A DNA stretch of 64,000 nucleotides, from the NCBI RefSeq assembly GCF_003858645.1, contig NZ_RQJP01000004.1, positions 868,001 through 932,000 of the forward strand, written 5' to 3'. The notes under the pieces are model-generated. The model had not been told where the DNA came from. It searched no databases and was given only the letters and a program-made list of their open reading frames with translations. The first letter of the stretch is position 1. The number at the start of each line of letters is the position of its first letter. Source of the DNA: Larkinella knui. Lineage in GTDB: Bacteria > Bacteroidota > Bacteroidia > Cytophagales > Spirosomataceae. The translations under genes were made by a program, and so were the position numbers. Shown piece after piece: positions 50,684 to 59,018 of this stretch.

Positions 50684-53600
50684 ATGAATGCCCTTTTCAC
50701 CGATCGTATTCGCAAATTGATGGCCGGTTGGCTGTTGGTTTGGATTGCGGTTTCGGGCGTAAGGGCTCAGGAGACAACCACGATCACGGGTAAAGTGACC
50801 GAAAAGCAGACGGGCCAGCCTCTGCCGTTTGCCAACGTTTACCTCAACAATACCACCCACGGGACGACTACCGACGAAAAAGGCCGGTATAAGCTCACCA
50901 ACGTTCCACTCGGCACCATCGAGCTGGTGGCTTCCTTTCTGGGCTACCAACCGGCCCGCCAATCGGTTCGGCTCGAAAACAACCAGCCCCGCATCCTCAA
51001 TCTGGAGTTGAAAAGTACGGGCGTTACGCTCGCGGATGTGACTGTCAAGGCAAAAAGGGATAAAACCTGGGAGCGGCATTACCGGGAATTTGAACGGGAG
51101 CTGCTCGGGAAGACGCCGTTCCGGAATCAGTGCGAAATCATGAATCCGAATGCACTCCATTTTACCTACCAGAATAACACGCTGAAAGCCACCGCCACCG
51201 AACCGGTCATTATCGAAAACCGGGCATTCGGGTATCGCCTGAAATATGATATGGAGTATTTTGAGGTGACGACGAATGGAGCCATGTATTATGCCGGTGC
51301 CACCCGGTTTGAAGAACTCAAACCGTCGGACCAGCGACAGGCCGATCGCTGGCGAAACAACCGCCAGCGGGCTTACCTAGCCTCCACCCGCCATCTTATG
51401 GCGAGCCTGGTGGCCGGGAATTATGAAAAAGAAGGCTTTATGGTGTACCAGGTTAACCCACAACAACCTGAAAAGACGACGGGGGCTACCTTATTTCTGG
51501 ATATGAACCGCCATCTGCTCCCGGTCAATATCGACTCACTGATTCGGCCGGGGCGTCTGTCGTTTGAACGAAAACTTGTTACGGCCACTCCGCTGAAGGT
51601 ATTTTATAACCGGGTATTCTCGGGGTATTCGCCGTATCGCGATGCGCCGTATGCGTATACCGAATTCCGGTTTCCGCAGGGAAAGAGCGAGATCACCGTC
51701 GACGGGCGGGTGACGCTGCCGCTGGGTATGCTGGCAATCGGACACCTGGGCAACGACCGGTTTTCGTCGCTCCTGCCCGCCGACTGGCAGCCCCATGCGG
51801 CCGTCAACCAGCCGGACACGGTGCTGGCGGCTCCAATTGAAGGGCAGATTCTGGCAAACGACTACCGGCTCGATTCGATGCTCCGGCACTGGAAACTGAC
51901 GCATCCGTATCAGGCCCCATCGGCTTTTGTCCACATCGATAAACCGTTTTATCTGACTGGTGACCGGCTCTGGCTCAGTGCGTATGTGCTGGAGCCGGTA
52001 AGCGGGCAACTCATGTTTGGTGATGGGGCGCTGCACGCCGATCTGCTGACTCCGGGCGGTAAGCTGGTACAACACCAGTGGATGCGCATCACGGATGGCC
52101 GCGCAACGGGCCATTTTCGGCTTTCGGATACGCTGGCAACCGGGATTTACCGGCTCCGGGCGTATACGGACGAGGATTATGCCTCCACGCGACCGGCTTT
52201 CGAACGGACCGTTACGGTGTATAATTTGTTGAGCGGCCCCGGAGGGCAGCCTGCCGATCAGTCCGGCGACCTGGACGTGCAGTTTTTGCCGGAAGGCGGG
52301 CGTTGGGTGGCCAACCTGCCAGCCCGACTCGGATTCAAGGCCGTCGGCGGGGATGGACGCGGGAAGGCCGTGTCGGGGCGGATTCTGGATGAACAGGGAC
52401 AGGAAGTGGCGCGTTTTATCAGCAACCGGTTTGGGATGGGCAGTGTCGTGCTGAGTCCGAAAGCCGGGCAGACCTATCAGGCCGAAATCCAGTACAACGG
52501 ACAAACCCGGCGGGTTATGCTGCCCGCCGTCGAACCGGAGGGATTTGTGCTGGCAACCGACATGGTGAGCGATACGGCCGGATTGAGCATTCGCATTCTG
52601 GCCAACGTGCCGCAACCCGATCCGGTTGTTTACCTCACTTTTCTAAGCTACGGGCAATTGGTGCAACGGACTAAAATGAAACTGCAGGATGGCAAAGCCC
52701 GGCTAAGCCTGCCCATGGCGGTATTGCCCCCCGGATTGTGTCAGGTTACGCTTTACGATGCCTATGGACGGCCCCGGGCGGAGCGGATGATCTACGTGTC
52801 GGAGCAAGTCCCGCCGGTTCGGATTAGCCTTACCGCCGACAAACCAGTCTATACGCCCCGGGAAAAAGTGATCCTGAATCTGAAAGTGATCGATCATCCG
52901 GAAGCCTCTCCGGTGGCGACGCTCTCGGCGGCCATCACCGACGCCGATCAGGTTCCGGAAGACTCAGCCGCTGCGGACATTCGAACGCATCTGCTCCTGA
53001 CGGGCGACTTACGCGGTCGCATTGAGCAACCCGGTTTTTTCTTCAAAGACACCACCCTGGCGACCCGCCGGGCTCTCGACGATCTGCTGTTGACGCAGGG
53101 CTGGCGTCGGATCGGATTGCGCAAACCGGAATCGCCGTCGGATACGCTGGGCGGTATTGTGTTCAGTGGCCGCGTTGTGGACGAAAAACGGAATCCCATT
53201 CCCTATGCGGAATTGCTGGTGGCTGCTCCCAGTTCACCGCAATCCATTCCGCATTCAATCGGCACCAACCGGTTTGGCCGGTTTCGGATGGCGGGATTGA
53301 GCGTGACGGATACGTTGCAATTGCTGGTGCAGGTGATGGACACGCAGTTTAAATCGATCAAAGCGACGGTGGAACCCGATACGGCCGGGAGCGTCTGGTC
53401 GTCGGCAAAAGGGATCGCTGAACCGTCGCCGGATTGGCGACAGTTTCAGCACCAGCTCGACGTGGCCCGGACACGTCAGGAATCCGATCCGGGCCAATAC
53501 CGGGATAAACAGGCCAAAGTCCTGAAAGAAGTCACGATAAAAGGCTATCGGCCTCCCGAGCGACCCGAAAATTCTGGACGGACAAGCCTGCACGGCACCG

Positions 53601-54256
53601 CAGACGCGGTGTTGCTGTTCGATGCCCGATCCCCGCAGTTTGCGAATGTTTATGAAATGATTCGGGGGCGGGTGCCGGGTGTGCAGGTGAAGCAGACCAT
53701 GAACGGCTATACGGTCAACATCCGGAACGCGATTTCTTTCGGCACCAACAATTCGATGCAGATCCAGTCGCCGTTGTATCTGCTGGATGGCTCGTACCTG
53801 ACCGAAACCCCCGACGGAAATGCGCTGTTGAGTCTGAATCCGAACGATATTGAGCGGATTGAAGTGCTGAAAAACGGGGCTACTTCGGCCATTTATGGGG
53901 CGCGGGGCGGAAATGGCGTGATTGCTTTCTACACAAAACGCGGTCCATCCAAACAAAAGCAGGCCGGGCCCGGCATCGGACTCAACCAGTTACCATTCAT
54001 CGGTTTTGCGGCCCAGCGGGAGTTTTATGTGCCCCGGTATGAAGACACACCGAGCGCGGTTCTGGCCGAGCAGAACGCCCCGATCGACCGCCGGGATGTT
54101 CTGTACTGGAAACCGCTGATTCAGACCGATTCGAAAGGAACCGCCAACCTGGCTTTTCCGCTGTCGGACGTCGTCCGAACGATTCGGGTTATTGTGCAGG
54201 GCGTCACCACCGATGGCCGGCCCGTGGTGAGCGTGACGAAAATGAAAGTGCAGTAG
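50684..54256 (+). CDS. Secreted macroglobulin-like protein with carboxypeptidase-regulatory domains and an isolated TonB plug
   Basis: A 1190-residue exported protein. Signal peptide about 1-29 (VSGVRAQ); CarboxypepD_reg-like domain about 32-112; an alpha/beta region about 118-300 (WERHYREFERELLGKTPFRN); macroglobulin MG2-like domains about 405-515 (VHIDKPFYLTGDRLWLSAYV) and about 705-760 (LTADKPVYTPREKVILNLKV); a second regulatory-like domain about 825-885 (FSGRVVDEKRNPIPYAELLV); and a plug domain about 985-1090 (YLLDGSYLTETPDGNALLSL, IERIEVLKNGATSAIYGARG). No beta-barrel follows the plug and no thioester motif is seen. Probably an outer-membrane or periplasmic structural/adaptor protein; function unknown. 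Confidence 0.85.
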   Translation: MNALFTDRIRKLMAGWLLVWIAVSGVRAQETTTITGKVTEKQTGQPLPFANVYLNNTTHGTTTDEKGRYKLTNVPLGTIELVASFLGYQPARQSVRLENNQPRILNLELKSTGVTLADVTVKAKRDKTWERHYREFERELLGKTPFRNQCEIMNPNALHFTYQNNTLKATATEPVIIENRAFGYRLKYDMEYFEVTTNGAMYYAGATRFEELKPSDQRQADRWRNNRQRAYLASTRHLMASLVAGNYEKEGFMVYQVNPQQPEKTTGATLFLDMNRHLLPVNIDSLIRPGRLSFERKLVTATPLKVFYNRVFSGYSPYRDAPYAYTEFRFPQGKSEITVDGRVTLPLGMLAIGHLGNDRFSSLLPADWQPHAAVNQPDTVLAAPIEGQILANDYRLDSMLRHWKLTHPYQAPSAFVHIDKPFYLTGDRLWLSAYVLEPVSGQLMFGDGALHADLLTPGGKLVQHQWMRITDGRATGHFRLSDTLATGIYRLRAYTDEDYASTRPAFERTVTVYNLLSGPGGQPADQSGDLDVQFLPEGGRWVANLPARLGFKAVGGDGRGKAVSGRILDEQGQEVARFISNRFGMGSVVLSPKAGQTYQAEIQYNGQTRRVMLPAVEPEGFVLATDMVSDTAGLSIRILANVPQPDPVVYLTFLSYGQLVQRTKMKLQDGKARLSLPMAVLPPGLCQVTLYDAYGRPRAERMIYVSEQVPPVRISLTADKPVYTPREKVILNLKVIDHPEASPVATLSAAITDADQVPEDSAAADIRTHLLLTGDLRGRIEQPGFFFKDTTLATRRALDDLLLTQGWRRIGLRKPESPSDTLGGIVFSGRVVDEKRNPIPYAELLVAAPSSPQSIPHSIGTNRFGRFRMAGLSVTDTLQLLVQVMDTQFKSIKATVEPDTAGSVWSSAKGIAEPSPDWRQFQHQLDVARTRQESDPGQYRDKQAKVLKEVTIKGYRPPERPENSGRTSLHGTADAVLLFDARSPQFANVYEMIRGRVPGVQVKQTMNGYTVNIRNAISFGTNNSMQIQSPLYLLDGSYLTETPDGNALLSLNPNDIERIEVLKNGATSAIYGARGGNGVIAFYTKRGPSKQKQAGPGIGLNQLPFIGFAAQREFYVPRYEDTPSAVLAEQNAPIDRRDVLYWKPLIQTDSKGTANLAFPLSDVVRTIRVIVQGVTTDGRPVVSVTKMKVQ

Positions 54257-54362
54257 GTTTGGTTTACGGTATTCGGTCTTCCGTTTACGATGGCTGATGC
54301 GTTATCCGTCATGCGCCAGCTGACACGAGTAAACCGTATTCCGCAAACCGCAAACCGTAAAT
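54255..54362. repeat. Imperfect inverted repeat, GGCTGACGCAT family copy 3
   Basis: The centre GGCTGATGCGTTATCCGTCA then TGCGCCAGC matches the centre of the copies at 42988 and 49115. The outer arms here are GGTTTACGGTATTC-type and pair imperfectly with the right side (CGTAAACC/GGTTTACG words). It separates converging genes. Confidence 0.6.
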
Positions 54363-54889
54363 TATCCTTCCTCTGCAACGCCAAATAGAGCCCGTAACTC
54401 CTTTGCATCGTGCGGTTTCATACGCCCGGCCAGCACCAGGCGCAGTTGCCGACGGCGCAGCGCACTCTCGTACAGGTCTTTCTCGGCCTCGGTTTCGGGC
54501 GTAACGGGTGGCACCTCGATGGGGCGGCCATTTTGGTCGACGGCCACGAAGGTGTAAAACGCGCGGTTGGTGCTCACCCGCGTGCCAGCCGGTATGTCTT
54601 CCGCCCAGACTTCAATATTGACCTCCATCGACGAATTAAAGCCCCGCGTTACCTTCGCCTGCATCGTTACAATGTTGCCCAGCTTGATGGGTTCCGAAAA
54701 AGAAACGTTATCGACCGAAGCCGTGACCACAATGCGGTTGGAATGTTTCTGGGCCGAAATGGCCGCACAGATGTCCATCCAGTGCAGCAGCCGGCCCCCC
54801 ATCAGGTTGTTGAGCGTATTAGTATCGTTGGGCAATACCATTTCGGTCATGGTGACGAGTGACTCGCGGGCGTATTTAGGTTGGGGCAT
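54362..54889 (-). CDS. Acyl-CoA thioesterase (hotdog fold, YciA/BACH-like)
   Basis: A 175-residue cytoplasmic thioesterase. The hotdog motif TNTLNNLMGGRLLHWMDICA contains the conserved N/D-x-N-x-x-G-x-L-x-x-W-x-D pattern, followed by VTASVDNVSFSEPIKLGNIV and TRVSTNRAFYTFVAVDQNGR. Hydrolyses acyl-CoA; chain preference unknown. The C-terminal RRRQLRLVLAGRMKPHDAKE extension is helical. Confidence 0.88.
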   Translation of the reverse strand: MPQPKYARESLVTMTEMVLPNDTNTLNNLMGGRLLHWMDICAAISAQKHSNRIVVTASVDNVSFSEPIKLGNIVTMQAKVTRGFNSSMEVNIEVWAEDIPAGTRVSTNRAFYTFVAVDQNGRPIEVPPVTPETEAEKDLYESALRRRQLRLVLAGRMKPHDAKELRALFGVAEEG

Positions 54890-54952
54890 ATCGAAATTTC
54901 CGGCGACAGAAAGCTTCCCGGCGGTGCTAAACTACGGCTTTTGTCGGCTTCC

Positions 54953-56152
54953 TCAACTATCCTTTTCTTTTTTTCGGGCCTCTTTCCGCTGCTCGCGCTT
55001 CTGTTTTCGTTCGGCTTTTCGCTCTTTCCGCCGTTCCTTCCGTTCCGCTTTCTTCTCTTCGCGTTTTTCCTTGTAATCTTCTTTCAGATTCAGAACGGCA
55101 TCCTTGAAGGTAACGGTGTTGTCGAATTCCTTGGTGAATGCTTCAACGTATGCATTCCGCAGAACGCCAATGATGATTGGCCAGATCTCCGTTTTGGTAT
55201 CCTCAACGGTTCCCCGCAGCGGTATTCGGGTGGCAACCTGATCTTTTTTATGGTTTTTGAGAATTTCGGTACCACCCTGAGCCAGCAGTTCAGTAAAAAA
55301 ACGGCCAACGCTTCGATTTTCGCCCGGTTCTTTGAGCTTGAAAATCTTCATGTCCTTCGTCAGCGGTTTGAAATACCCCACCAGCCGCCCGTCGTACATC
55401 GCCATTTCACTGACGACGCTGACGGTGCCACGTTCAAAATCGACGTTGCCGTATCTTCGCGCCAGATCGTTGAGCTTGACCAGTTGCAAGTCACTGAAAC
55501 TGAGGTTGTAATTGAAATCCGGTAGCGGTTTTAGCAGATACATGCCTGCCGCAAATTTCATGGTGCCGCCCCAGCCGGGTACGTCGCCCGTGGCAGTAAC
55601 GGGCGACGGCAATCGGGTTTGTTTCTCTTCAACGTTGCGGATGTTGAGAATTTCGGCCGTAAATTTTTCCAGTGAGAAATCCGTACTGGTGGCTTCAAAT
55701 ACGTTTACCAGATCAATTTTGCCGTTGTAAGCCGCAAATCGGTTGATTTGGATGGGCAATAGATCTTTCACCAGTTTGGTCCAGTCGAGTTCTTTACCGG
55801 TCTGGCTGGCTTGTTCATTGTTGCTGAAAGCGAAATTCAGTTCGGGCTGATAGCACTCAACTTCCCCAACCAAAGCGCCTTTAAACAGCGAGCGCCATTC
55901 GACCGAAAGATCGGTTTTGGGAATGTACAGAAAAGGCTCTTTGATCTTGCCATTGATTTTCCGGATTCTCAGGTCTTTGATTTGATAAGCACCCCGAATC
56001 AGGGCAATATCGACGTCCTCGACGTGTCCGGTATACGAACCCATGTCGGCCATCAGTTTATTGACGTAGCGCAGTACAAAATACGGCAACAGCAAGCGGG
56101 CGACGATCAGCAGAACGATAACCGCCAGAATAATCTTTGTGGAACGTTTCAA
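54953..56152 (-). CDS. DUF748 / AsmA-like envelope protein
   Basis: 399 residues. One N-terminal membrane helix (about 7-28, IILAVIVLLIVARLLLPYFV) anchors a beta-rich periplasmic domain with DUF748-type landmarks (TGHVEDVDIALIRGAYQIKD, SVEWRSLFKGALVGEVECYQ, FNYNLSFSDLQLVKLNDLAR). The last 40 residues are almost entirely Lys, Arg and Glu in short KER repeats, a strongly charged helix or disordered tail. The family is related to AsmA proteins implicated in lipid transport to the outer membrane; the exact role is unknown. Confidence 0.82.
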   Translation of the reverse strand: MKRSTKIILAVIVLLIVARLLLPYFVLRYVNKLMADMGSYTGHVEDVDIALIRGAYQIKDLRIRKINGKIKEPFLYIPKTDLSVEWRSLFKGALVGEVECYQPELNFAFSNNEQASQTGKELDWTKLVKDLLPIQINRFAAYNGKIDLVNVFEATSTDFSLEKFTAEILNIRNVEEKQTRLPSPVTATGDVPGWGGTMKFAAGMYLLKPLPDFNYNLSFSDLQLVKLNDLARRYGNVDFERGTVSVVSEMAMYDGRLVGYFKPLTKDMKIFKLKEPGENRSVGRFFTELLAQGGTEILKNHKKDQVATRIPLRGTVEDTKTEIWPIIIGVLRNAYVEAFTKEFDNTVTFKDAVLNLKEDYKEKREEKKAERKERRKERKAERKQKREQRKEARKKEKDS

Positions 56153-56203
56153 AGCAACAAGCGTTGATGTTGCCTATAAAACTCAAAAACCGCCGAAGAG
56201 TTA

Positions 56204-56238
56204 TAACGTACCCACGGCCGTTCGACGTAGGTACGTTA
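56204..56238. repeat. Short inverted repeat, CGTACCC family
   Basis: TAACGTACC (56204-56212) pairs exactly with GGTACGTTA (56230-56238). The left part TAACGTACCCACGG shares the CGTACCC word with the repeats at 26945 and 57062. The stop codon of the pentapeptide-repeat gene lies in the right arm. Confidence 0.6.
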
Positions 56239-57009
56239 ACGCCGATTGGGCGAAAACTTCCGGCCATCCAGGGTCGCGTACTTAAAATCGGTGGGGCCGT
56301 CGAATACGGTATTTTCGAAGCTGGAGTTGCGGGGCAAATGAGTGTATTTGAAATCGGCCGTTCCGTCGAAGCGGGTGCTGTTAAAATTTGCACCCTCGTC
56401 AAATTTGGTGTATTTAAAATCGGCGTACTGGTTGAAGCGGGCCTGCCGGAAGGCAATTTCTTCTTTGAAACTGGTGTATTTAAAATTGCCCAGCTCACCA
56501 AACCGGGCGTCGCTGAAGTCGGCCACAGCCCGGAACTTCGCGTATTTGAAATTGGCCTCTTCCCGAAAACTGGTGCCGATGAACAAAGCCCGTTGCTTAA
56601 ATTCAGAATATTTGAATTCCGACCCTTTTTCAAAGGTACAGCGCTCAAACGTTACGGCTTCGGTGAAATGAGCCGCATACGTAACGCCGTTTCCGCCCCA
56701 GCGCCGGCCTTCCTTGTCGATATTTTTGTAGGCAATAAAGTTGCCTTTGAACGTACAATTCCGAAAAGTAACCGGTATTTCAACCGTGCTTTCGTAGGCT
56801 TCGTTTTCGACCCAGCGGCTGTCTGTTACGCGTTTTTTATTGGCCAGCTCCGTCAGGTCGAGGTCGCCGGAAATGGTGGCGTTTTCGTAGGAAATAACTT
56901 CTTTACGGTTGATTTTAGCCAGAATTTCTTTGGCATCGATGGTGCGTTGGGCCCGGGTGGTTGATGAGAGGGCTAAAAGCAGGAGGAGGGAAGCCAGTAA
57001 CGTTTTCAT
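56236..57009 (-). CDS. Secreted pentapeptide-repeat protein
   Basis: 257 residues with signal peptide (about 1-20, SSTTRAQ). From about residue 110 the chain is a regular pentapeptide/decapeptide repeat with Phe at i and aromatic or Phe at i-2 (FEKGSEFKYSEFKQRALFIG, ANFKYAKFRAVADFSDARFG, ADFKYTKFDEGANFNSTRFD), predicting a right-handed quadrilateral beta-helix. FKYxxF recurs seven times. Most pentapeptide proteins with known roles are cytoplasmic DNA mimics; this one is exported, so that role is unlikely. The GGGNGV/NID segment before the repeats may be a cap. Function unknown. Confidence 0.85.
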   Translation of the reverse strand: MKTLLASLLLLLALSSTTRAQRTIDAKEILAKINRKEVISYENATISGDLDLTELANKKRVTDSRWVENEAYESTVEIPVTFRNCTFKGNFIAYKNIDKEGRRWGGNGVTYAAHFTEAVTFERCTFEKGSEFKYSEFKQRALFIGTSFREEANFKYAKFRAVADFSDARFGELGNFKYTSFKEEIAFRQARFNQYADFKYTKFDEGANFNSTRFDGTADFKYTHLPRNSSFENTVFDGPTDFKYATLDGRKFSPNRR

Positions 57010-57061
57010 ACGGGAAAGATCTGATTTTCCCTAAGGATGAAAAGAAACCGGAGAAGGTTGC

Positions 57062-57141
57062 ACGTACCCCCGGACTTTAGTCCGTGTTTTTCGTTTGTAA
57101 TTCTACAGTGAAAAAACACGGACTTTATTCCGGGGGTACGT
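57062..57141. repeat. Inverted repeat, CGTACCC...TTTAGTCCGTGTTTTT family
   Basis: ACGTACCCCCGGAC...AGTCCGTGTTTTT (from 57062) pairs with AAAAAACACGGACT...CCGGGGGTACGT (to 57141), with a few mismatches at the CTTTA/TAAAG centre of the arm. Same words as at 26945-27043. The stop codon of the 119-residue gene abuts its right end. Confidence 0.75.
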
Positions 57142-57500
57142 TAGGGAATCCAGAGGGCTTTGTCGTAGGCCGTATCATAATCGAATTCTTCCAGCGGCAC
57201 AAAGTCGGCAAATTTGCCCGCTTCATTCATCCGGATGGCATACCACAAACCCGTAGCATCGCGCAGCAGTATCCGATAGCCATAGAGCGGGTGGTAGGTA
57301 TCGCTGTCGGTGCGGTGATCCCAGCCGGTTTGAAGTTCGATGGCAAACGCAATCTGCGCCAAAGCTTCATCGATGTAGGCCATCAGGCTACCGAAACCGT
57401 CTAGTTCTTCCAGCCAGATCACCAGCCCGTCGGTTCCCCAATCGAACAGGGGGGGCGACGTCCGGCCGGCCGGTTCTGTTATCACAAGGTCATTGGTCAT
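57141..57500 (-). CDS. Uncharacterised 119-residue protein in the nuclease cassette
   Basis: Soluble, acidic, rich in aromatic residues (DWGTDGLVIWLEELDGFGSL, ELQTGWDHRTDSDTYHPLYG). No signal peptide and no known motif. It lies 45 nt after the nuclease gene on the same strand and is likely co-transcribed with it. Possibly an accessory or regulatory subunit; no function can be assigned. Confidence 0.65.
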   Translation of the reverse strand: MTNDLVITEPAGRTSPPLFDWGTDGLVIWLEELDGFGSLMAYIDEALAQIAFAIELQTGWDHRTDSDTYHPLYGYRILLRDATGLWYAIRMNEAGKFADFVPLEEFDYDTAYDKALWIP

Positions 57501-57545
57501 ACTGATAAAGGCTAAATTTGGACTGTAAAGGAGTTGCCGGCCCGC

Positions 57546-58256
57546 TCAGGACGCCTGCCGCAGCCAGTGTCCGGCATCTTCCTGTTGTTGCTCTTTCCAT
57601 TTGCGGAGCCAGAAGCGGTATTTTTTTCGTCCGTAGTCCACAAAATCCGGGATCGACGTAGCATCGACGGCAAAAAGCCGGTGCGGTTTCTGCTTCTGAA
57701 CGCCAATCAGGACAAACCGAAACTGGCGGGTCTGGGCCCATTCCTGGCTGTCGGAGTTGCGCAGGCTGTCGATGTAAAAAGCCACCTGCCGGTCATAGTC
57801 GTAATCGTAGCAGCTTTGAAGAAACTGACTCTGGGTGCGCGCCGAGGTGGTTTTAAAATCCAGAATCAGAACGTTCCGTTTTTTGGGACTGGTATACACC
57901 ATGTCCAAACGGGCTTTGCAACCCAGTTCCGAAGCAGGGTCGGTAAACAGAACGACCCGTTCTTTCTCCGATTTCCGCAGATACCGGTTGCAGAACGAAT
58001 CGCGCCGAACCTGTTCCGTGAGTTGTTCCAGACGCCCCGATTCGACGGGTTTCATATCCGGCAGCAGCTGTTCGATAATTCCACCGACGCTCTCCGGCTC
58101 CAGCAGATGCGAGTGAAAAGCCCGCCCGAACTGCATCGCCCGCTGCGGAACAAACCGGGCCGACGGCGGATAGCCGAGGCATTCTTCCTTCAATCGAGTC
58201 AGATCGGAATTCGAAACCCGCGGAATGGAACGGTAATCAATCAATTCGGTAATCAT
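57546..58256 (-). CDS. PD-(D/E)XK nuclease of the RecE/DUF3799 type
   Basis: A 236-residue nuclease. MQFGRAFHSHLLEPESV (about 42-58) is the motif I His region of phage RecE-like exonucleases. GCKARLDMVYTSPKKRNVLI and LDFKTT (about 112-137) supply the D...D-x-K active site, and DYDRQVAFYIDSL is the Q/Y motif IV. Such enzymes resect double-stranded DNA for single-strand annealing or act in phage and plasmid recombination. The cassette (regulator, 226-residue protein, nuclease, 119-residue protein) looks accessory. No other phage gene is visible. Confidence 0.82.
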   Translation of the reverse strand: MITELIDYRSIPRVSNSDLTRLKEECLGYPPSARFVPQRAMQFGRAFHSHLLEPESVGGIIEQLLPDMKPVESGRLEQLTEQVRRDSFCNRYLRKSEKERVVLFTDPASELGCKARLDMVYTSPKKRNVLILDFKTTSARTQSQFLQSCYDYDYDRQVAFYIDSLRNSDSQEWAQTRQFRFVLIGVQKQKPHRLFAVDATSIPDFVDYGRKKYRFWLRKWKEQQQEDAGHWLRQAS

Positions 58257-58295
58257 AACTGGATTGATTTTGATGAAGTGAATAAAGTGTATGAA

Positions 58296-58328
58296 ACCCC
58301 TGAACTCCCAGAAAAGAAGTTCAGGGGT
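58296..58328. terminator. 11-bp hairpin between cassette genes
   Basis: ACCCCTGAACT (58296-58306) pairs with AGTTCAGGGGT (58318-58328). On the minus strand it follows the 226-residue gene by 10 nt and may attenuate transcription into the nuclease gene. Confidence 0.55.
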
Positions 58329-58337
58329 CCTCGAAAA

Positions 58338-59018
58338 TTAATTCAGCAGATGAATCCCATTTTCGGGCAACGCTTCTTCGGTGGGGTTAAGAAACGGGTT
58401 GTAATAGTTATAAGCCGTTTTGATGTTGGCGATGTCGGTCAGCGTTTCCTGACGGAAAATCTTGGTCGACTGGCCAAAGGCTTTCAGCGCTTTAGTTTCC
58501 TCCGGATCGGCCAGTTTGTAGCTGAACGTGGCAATGTAATACACCCCTTTCGGCTGAATTTTGGTATTTTCCTTTTTCTCGGCCACGGCGGTAATCACCA
58601 CATCGGCCAGGGTCAGGTCATCATAGAACAGGGGTTCGATCAGCCGGAAGATGTTATCCACCGAATAACCGTGGAACAAGATGGCCGACACGCAGTTCTT
58701 TTCGTCGATGAAAAAGATTTCGGCCCAGTTCTTGGTTCCCATGTTCAAAATATTATCCGTAAAGATGCGCCAGGCAATGGGCTGGAAGGTCAGCGTCCGG
58801 CCGTTGGTGGGGCCTCCCAGTTTTTCGGTACCATTGATGTTAAAGATGCCCTCCTTGGCGTCGAAACGGTATTGGCGGGGGTGACCTTCCAGGTATTTAT
58901 AGCGCCCGGTCGTGGAAGCATTCATGACTTCGCCCGTCGTTTCGTTCACGTTCTGATAAAGTTTCACTTCCAAACCATTTTGATTTGTTGCGCCGGTGTT
59001 GTTTTTTTGTGTGTTCAT
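58338..59018 (-). CDS. Uncharacterised 226-residue protein upstream of the nuclease
   Basis: Soluble protein with a low-complexity Asn/Thr-rich start (NTQKNNTGATNQNG) and a long beta-rich core (QYRFDAKEGIFNINGTEKLG, TLTFQPIAWRIFTDNIL, WAEIFFIDEKNCVSAILFHG). It is the promoter-proximal gene of the nuclease transcript. In RecE-type modules the neighbour is often an annealase or single-strand binding protein, which would fit the position, but no motif proves it. Confidence 0.6.
   Translation of the reverse strand: MNTQKNNTGATNQNGLEVKLYQNVNETTGEVMNASTTGRYKYLEGHPRQYRFDAKEGIFNINGTEKLGGPTNGRTLTFQPIAWRIFTDNILNMGTKNWAEIFFIDEKNCVSAILFHGYSVDNIFRLIEPLFYDDLTLADVVITAVAEKKENTKIQPKGVYYIATFSYKLADPEETKALKAFGQSTKIFRQETLTDIANIKTAYNYYNPFLNPTEEALPENGIHLLN

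Noticed and set aside
51536-52615. 359-codon antisense open frame over the macroglobulin-like gene
   Set aside because: The sense protein has clear domains through the same interval; the antisense product has none.
56137-56964. 275-codon plus-strand frame with a repetitive product opposite the pentapeptide gene
   Set aside because: Its repetition mirrors the sense pentapeptide repeat. The sense strand has a signal peptide and a known repeat family.
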